Assembly: GCA_964356705.1 (NCBI GenBank)
Contig: CAYHIN010000044.1
Coordinates: 1-6,039, forward strand
Direction: 5' to 3'
Origin: CAYHIN01 sp964356705
GTDB lineage: Bacteria > Patescibacteriota > Microgenomatia > CAZETR01 > Amesbacteraceae
DNA length: 6,039 nucleotides
Shown here: piece after piece, positions 1 to 3,666 of the stretch
How positions within the stretch are numbered: position 1 is the first letter of the stretch
Layout: the number at the start of each line of letters is the position of its first letter
The notes under the pieces: model-generated
What the model saw: the letters and a program-made list of their open reading frames with translations, nothing else
The model's database searches: none
What the model was told of the DNA's origin: nothing
Program-made: the position numbers and the translations under genes

Positions 1-482
1 ACTTTGAGAGAGAGAAAAGACAACGAGACAAAATCACCAGAGTAGGTGTCATTGGATCGGCTGGAGCTTTCCCACATATCCCAGACGAGATTAGAAAGGG
101 CATCGCCGAAAGAAATATGGAGCTGATTGAATACTCTACTTTTTATCCCCGCCTCTCAGTCTGCAAATACTACAAAAATATCGACGTAGGTCTCGTCTGG
201 AGACCGTATATCAAAAACAAGCCCGGCCTCTACAATCCCTTCAAGATTGTTAACACCTCTGCCTTTGGCGTCCCTACTATTGCGCTAGATGAACCAGCTT
301 TCAAAGAAATGGAGAATTGCTATATACCCGTCAATACACCCGAGGAGTTTCTCACTCAGCTTGACGCCCTCCGAACTTCCAGTACACTGTACACTGACAT
401 GGCCAAAATGTGCTTAGAAAAAGCCGAAAGGTATCACATTTCAAATATAGCCAATCTATATCAAAAGCTAACCTTTAGCTAA
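1..482 (+). CDS. Glycosyltransferase, GT-B-like, C-terminal part (5' end outside window)
   Basis: The reading frame is open from base 3 to the TAA at 480-482, giving 159 residues with no start in the window before an internal Met at residue 39. The gene therefore begins upstream of the left edge. The visible part looks like the C-terminal nucleotide-sugar-binding half of a GT-B glycosyltransferase: a strand-rich start (RVGVIGS), a DVGLVWRP strand at residues 61-68, and the stretch from N78 to P98 (NPFKIVN, then AFGVPTIALDEP). In GT1/GT4 families this is where the sugar-nucleotide is gripped and a Gly-x-Pro turn is conserved. The presumed role is adding a sugar to a surface glycan; donor and acceptor cannot be told from this fragment. 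Codon use is more GC-rich than in the minus-strand genes next door. Its last 15 bases overlap the 3' end of the convergent methyltransferase gene. The family call is by motif pattern only. Confidence 0.7.
   Translation, partial: FEREKRQRDKITRVGVIGSAGAFPHIPDEIRKGIAERNMELIEYSTFYPRLSVCKYYKNIDVGLVWRPYIKNKPGLYNPFKIVNTSAFGVPTIALDEPAFKEMENCYIPVNTPEEFLTQLDALRTSSTLYTDMAKMCLEKAERYHISNIANLYQKLTFS
466..480 (-). terminator. Possible weak intrinsic terminator at the end of the rfbA-rfbB-methyltransferase operon
   Basis: On the minus strand AGCTAA, a 3-base loop and TTAGCT form a 6-bp stem, followed directly by TTTGATA. The stem contains the methyltransferase stop codon and lies inside the tail-to-tail overlap with the plus-strand gene. 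The stem is short and AT-rich and the T-run is brief, so this is a weak candidate and may be chance. Confidence 0.2.
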
Positions 483-1256
483 CTTGAGTATCACAAATAA
501 AGGTATTTTCTGTCGTATTTGCCAGTAAACCAAATTAACTTTCTTTGTTTCGCTTATAGCCGTGGGTTCCAAAAATTCCATTAACCTAAAATCTGACTTT
601 TGGATCTCTCTAAAAATCGTAGACATAGATCTAGAATAAAAAGCTATTATCAATTTGCCTCCAGAAAAACAGTCTATTACTTTATTTGCACCTAAATAGT
701 CACCATAAATATGGAACTCGCCAGATTTTTTATCGTTCGAATATCCCAAAAGAAAAGATGTCTTTCCTAGCTCTTCTTCTCTTTTAATCTCTGAGGACAA
801 TTTAATAGGATGCAATACTGAAAAAATAAATTTTCCACCCGGCTTAAGAACTCTGAATACCTCAGACAGTACTTCTTTCCAATCCTTCAAATAATGCATT
901 GCCATACTACAAAAGACCATATCGAAACCATTATCCGGGAAATTCAGTTTTTCCATATCCATCACCAGAAATTCACAATCTTTTATTCTCTCCTTGGCCT
1001 TTTCAACTAATTTGAGGGAAAGATCTATGCCAACTACTCGGCCAGCACCCCTCTTTGCTATATATCCACACTCTTCTCCAGCCCCACATCCCATACACAA
1101 CACCGCTTTTCCATCCAATTCCCCTAACTGACTATACATTGCCGGTTTTTCCACATAGTCGTTCCCTAAATTCCATTTATCCTTGACTTGACCTCGAATA
1201 AACCACTCTTGTGCAAACTTATTATCTCGCCAAGTTTTCTTAGGATCTGATGACAT
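468..1256 (-). CDS. Class I SAM-dependent methyltransferase (Methyltransf_11/UbiE-like)
   Basis: This 262-residue protein has the class I Rossmann methyltransferase motifs in order. Motif I is at residues 52-62 (VLCMGCGAGEE). The acidic residue that binds the SAM ribose is D78 (VVGIDLS). A motif II/III-like DME-KLNFPDNGFD segment lies at about 100-112, followed by HYL at 121-123 and the LKPGG turn at 137-141. The C-terminal roughly 110 residues are probably substrate-specific and I do not recognise them. I chose the ATG at 1254-1256, 11 bases after the rfbB stop. The frame stays open to a TTG at 1289 and a GTG at 1286, but those would overlap rfbB and add 10-11 unconserved-looking residues. 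Only a weak GAG precedes the ATG. As third gene of an rfbA-rfbB operon it may O- or C-methylate a deoxysugar, or cap a glycan; this is inferred from context only. Confidence 0.85.
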   Translation of the reverse strand: MSSDPKKTWRDNKFAQEWFIRGQVKDKWNLGNDYVEKPAMYSQLGELDGKAVLCMGCGAGEECGYIAKRGAGRVVGIDLSLKLVEKAKERIKDCEFLVMDMEKLNFPDNGFDMVFCSMAMHYLKDWKEVLSEVFRVLKPGGKFIFSVLHPIKLSSEIKREEELGKTSFLLGYSNDKKSGEFHIYGDYLGANKVIDCFSGGKLIIAFYSRSMSTIFREIQKSDFRLMEFLEPTAISETKKVNLVYWQIRQKIPLFVILKLAKG

Positions 1257-1267
1257 AGTCTCGAATT

Positions 1268-2236
1268 TTACACTAATGGTTGCCACCAAGACACATTATT
1301 CTTGTACCAATCAACAGTTATTGCCAATCCACTATCAAATCCGTATTTAGGTTCCCAGCCCAATTCCTTTTTGATCTTTGACCAATCAACTGCATATCTT
1401 CTATCATTTCCTAGTCTATCTTCAATAGATTTTGCAGGTGCTTTCACAGCAAAAATTTGTTCCAATTTGCTGACTAATTCTAAATTATTAATTTCACTGT
1501 TCAGTCCACCCATTAAATAGCTATCTCCTATCTTGCCCTTATCCAAAACAAAATCTATACCTCTCACATGATCCTCAACATATAACCAATCTCTTACGTG
1601 TTTACCATCTCCATAGACTACTGTATACCAACCGCCTTGAATAAGGTTAATTATTGATCTAGGAATCATTTTTTCTGGATGTTGGTATGGGCCAAAATTG
1701 TTAGAACAATTAGTAATTGTGATAGGCAATCCAAATGTCTCGTAATATGCTCTAACTAAATGATCAGAGGCAGCTTTACTGGCGGCATATGGGCTCCGCG
1801 GACTATAACAGGAATCTTCACTAAACTTTCCTCCACCCAAGGGTAGAGAACCAAACACTTCATCAGTAGAAACATGGTGAAACCTACTAATCTTGTGCTT
1901 AAGCGCCGCTTCCATCAACACTTGTGTACCTTCCACGTTCGTCTTTACAAAAATCTTAGGATCACGAATAGACCTGTCTACATGACTTTCAGCTGCAAAA
2001 TGTACAATAATATCAACCTCTTTTACTACGCTTTCAACAAGATTAAAATTACAAATGTCACCTTTTACGAACTTATAATTTTTGTTGTTTGAAAAATCTT
2101 TCGTAGACTTCAAATGTCCCGCATAGGTCAATTTATCCAGATTAATTATCTTATCTGTAGGATATTTTTTGAGCCAATAACGGATGAAATTGCTCCCAAT
2201 AAATCCTGCTCCTCCAGTTACTAAAATCTTTCTCAT
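1268..2236 (-). CDS. rfbB: dTDP-glucose 4,6-dehydratase (extended SDR)
   Basis: The enzyme converts dTDP-glucose to dTDP-4-keto-6-deoxyglucose using tightly bound NAD+, the second step of the dTDP-deoxysugar pathway in the cytoplasm. The 322-residue protein carries the family's diagnostic features. These are the N-terminal NAD loop TGGAGFIG (residues 7-14), D34 for the NAD ribose and the HFAAESHVDRS segment (79-89). The active-site triplet T124-D125-E126, which marks dehydratases among extended SDRs, is present, as are Y150-xxx-K154, the NNFGPYQHPEK substrate loop (179-189) and R215-D216-W217. It is at the short end for the family (about 320-360) but looks complete. The start ATG overlaps the rfbA stop as ATGA, which implies translational coupling; a weak GAG lies 5-8 bases upstream. 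All key catalytic residues are intact, so the function is well supported. Also called rmlB. Confidence 0.96.
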   Translation of the reverse strand: MRKILVTGGAGFIGSNFIRYWLKKYPTDKIINLDKLTYAGHLKSTKDFSNNKNYKFVKGDICNFNLVESVVKEVDIIVHFAAESHVDRSIRDPKIFVKTNVEGTQVLMEAALKHKISRFHHVSTDEVFGSLPLGGGKFSEDSCYSPRSPYAASKAASDHLVRAYYETFGLPITITNCSNNFGPYQHPEKMIPRSIINLIQGGWYTVVYGDGKHVRDWLYVEDHVRGIDFVLDKGKIGDSYLMGGLNSEINNLELVSKLEQIFAVKAPAKSIEDRLGNDRRYAVDWSKIKKELGWEPKYGFDSGLAITVDWYKNNVSWWQPLV

Positions 2237-3087
2237 TTTATTCTCATGAGATAATCTCCGTACCCACTTTTCGACGACTGTTCTGCAAGTTTATGCAACT
2301 GCCTTATATCGATATATCCCTTCCGATAAGCCACTTCTTCAATACAACCAATCTTTATACCCCGCTTCTTTTCCACTTTTTGCACAAATTGGGAGGCTTT
2401 TAACATCGAATCAAAAGTTCCCATATCAAACCATGTTCCTTTTTTCATCAATTGAACTTTTAATTTTCTCATTTTTAAATAAGCTTCAAGAACTGATGTT
2501 ATTTCCAACTCTCCTCGCACACTAGGCTTAACTTCATTAGCAATTTTAACTACTTCATTGTCGCAAAAGAAAAGTCCTGAAACAGCATATTTTGACTTAG
2601 GATAATTGGGCTTTTCTTCAATCGAAATTACATTCATTTTGTCATCAAACTCGTAGACACCATATCGTTCAGGATCACTCACATGTGCAGCAAATCCAAC
2701 CGCTCCTTCCACATTTGTGAATTTCTCCAATTGTTCTTCTAATTGAGCTCCATAAAACAAATTATCTCCTAAAATAAGTGCTACTTTCTCTGTGCCAATA
2801 AATTCCTTACCGACAATAAATGAAATCGCAAGTCCAGGAGAACCCTCTACAATCTTATAACTAAAGTTGCAACCAACCGCACTACCATCTCCCAATAAAT
2901 CTTTGAATCTGATCAAATCTCTTTGTGTTGTAATGATCAAGATATCCCTGATTCCAGCTTGAATCAAAATTGACAAAGAGTAATACACCATCGGCTTATC
3001 GTAAATTGGCATCAAAGGTTTGTTTATTACTCTTGTCGCTGGATATAGCCTAGTTGCGCGTCCTGCTGCTAAAACAATTCCTTTCAT
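2233..3087 (-). CDS. rfbA: Glucose-1-phosphate thymidylyltransferase (RmlA-like sugar nucleotidyltransferase)
   Basis: RmlA joins glucose-1-phosphate and dTTP to give dTDP-glucose, the substrate of the next gene, rfbB. The 284-residue length suits the long RmlA type, including the C-terminal region (IEEVAYRKGYID and SGYGDYL). Visible features are an N-terminal nucleotide loop AAGRATRLYP (7-16), K23, YDKPM (29-33), the metal Asp in LGDN (D108), DPERYGVYEF (138-147), EEKP with K159, PKSKYAVSG (163-171), RGELEIT (191-197) and the second metal Asp in WFDMGT (D221). Oddities: the usual GGSGTRL loop reads AGRATRL here. The base-recognition stretch that is normally QPSPDGLAQAF reads VEGSPGLAISF (80-90), losing the Gln and shifting the Pro. 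Dimer and sugar motifs are kept, and coupling to rfbB supports dTDP-glucose synthesis, but nucleotide preference is less certain. It is the first gene of the minus-strand operon and has no visible Shine-Dalgarno. Also called rmlA. Confidence 0.9.
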   Translation of the reverse strand: MKGIVLAAGRATRLYPATRVINKPLMPIYDKPMVYYSLSILIQAGIRDILIITTQRDLIRFKDLLGDGSAVGCNFSYKIVEGSPGLAISFIVGKEFIGTEKVALILGDNLFYGAQLEEQLEKFTNVEGAVGFAAHVSDPERYGVYEFDDKMNVISIEEKPNYPKSKYAVSGLFFCDNEVVKIANEVKPSVRGELEITSVLEAYLKMRKLKVQLMKKGTWFDMGTFDSMLKASQFVQKVEKKRGIKIGCIEEVAYRKGYIDIRQLHKLAEQSSKSGYGDYLMRIK

Positions 3088-3115
3088 ACAACATGTTCAT
3101 TAAAATTTGTTGTAT
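3086..3115. repeat. 8-bp inverted repeat covering the rfbA start
   Basis: ATACAACA at 3086-3093 and TGTTGTAT at 3108-3115 are perfect reverse complements separated by 14 bases. The left arm includes two bases of the rfbA ATG (3085-3087), and the right arm runs into the -10-like box. It could be an operator or an mRNA hairpin over the start codon, but the arms are AT-rich and short. A second small palindrome, AACATGTT (3090-3097), overlaps the left arm. Confidence 0.4.
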
Positions 3116-3120
3116 TATAC
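3112..3120. promoter_or_regulatory. Palindromic -10-like element in the divergent intergenic region
   Basis: GTATTATAC is symmetric about its central base. It gives TATAAT on the minus strand (3119-3114), a perfect consensus -10 about 26 bases before the rfbA ATG, and TATTAT on the plus strand (3113-3118), a near-consensus -10 about 29 bases before the ATG at 3148. No good -35 hexamer is seen at 17-18 bases on either side. The minus-strand use is the better supported one; bidirectional use is inference from symmetry and position. Transcripts would have short leaders of about 20 bases. Confidence 0.4.
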
Positions 3121-3147
3121 ATCACATTAATCCGTATTCACCCACTA

Positions 3148-3666
3148 ATGATAATAGGAAATGGAGACATTGCAAAAGTTCTTACAGACAATCCAAATCG
3201 GTTATATTTCGCTTCTGGAGTAAGTAACAGTCACGAAACCAGAGAGTCAGAATACAAAAGAGAAACATCTTTACTCTTAAGCCAGGATAAAACTAAACAA
3301 GTTGTATATTTTAGTTCATTGAGTCTTTTTCTCCCTCGTCACCAATACACTAACCCAATGTACATCGAACACAAAAAACACATGGAAGAATTGGTCAAAC
3401 AGACCTTCTCGCATTACACCATCATTAGAATTGGAAACATCACTTGGGGTAACAATCCTCACACTCTACTTAACGGTATTAGAGCCAAGATAGAGCAAAA
3501 AATACCTTTTGAAACGCCAGATGCATATCGATATTTCATCGGTAAAAAAGAATTTAAATTCTGGATTAATCTAATTCCCGATTGGAACTGCGAGATGAAC
3601 ATCACAGGTAAAAGAATAAATCTTAAACAAGTAATAAAACGGCTACAAAAAAAATATGGTGAGTAG
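3148..3666 (+). CDS. Short SDR-like (NAD-dependent epimerase/dehydratase-like) protein
   Basis: This 172-residue protein is much shorter than normal epimerases/dehydratases (about 300) yet keeps an SDR outline. There is a minimal Rossmann loop right at the N-terminus (IIGNGDIA, 2-9), an FASGVSNS strand and turn (21-28), the candidate catalytic serines S56-S57 after VVYF, and Y72-x3-K76 spaced as in the SDR YxxxK motif, then RIGNITWGNNP as a likely substrate-side segment. From memory, similar short proteins with an 'ASGVSNS' signature occur in O-antigen and capsule loci, annotated as NAD-dependent epimerases; their reaction is not established to my knowledge. The likely role is nucleotide-sugar tailoring, but loss of activity is possible given the missing C-terminal half. 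No Shine-Dalgarno is visible, and ATG 3148 is the only plausible start after the divergent promoter. The gene is very AT-rich, and its last 11 bases overlap the next gene. Confidence 0.7.
   Translation: MIIGNGDIAKVLTDNPNRLYFASGVSNSHETRESEYKRETSLLLSQDKTKQVVYFSSLSLFLPRHQYTNPMYIEHKKHMEELVKQTFSHYTIIRIGNITWGNNPHTLLNGIRAKIEQKIPFETPDAYRYFIGKKEFKFWINLIPDWNCEMNITGKRINLKQVIKRLQKKYGE

Noticed and set aside
1257..1289. N-terminal extension of the methyltransferase to a TTG or GTG start
   Set aside because: It would overlap the rfbB 3' end by about 20 bases using weaker start codons, while the ATG at 1254-1256 is just 11 bases after the rfbB stop.
1302..1520. 72-codon plus-strand open frame opposite rfbB
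   Set aside because: It lies wholly antisense to rfbB, which has full family motifs, and its translation shows no domain; it is a shadow frame.
1874..2092. 72-codon plus-strand open frame opposite rfbB
   Set aside because: It is antisense to the conserved TDE and HFAAESH region of rfbB and has no recognisable features.
2246..2258. Small palindrome GAGATAATCTC near the end of rfbA
   Set aside because: It falls in the conserved SGYGDYLM-coding C-terminus of rfbA, is short, and needs no regulatory explanation.
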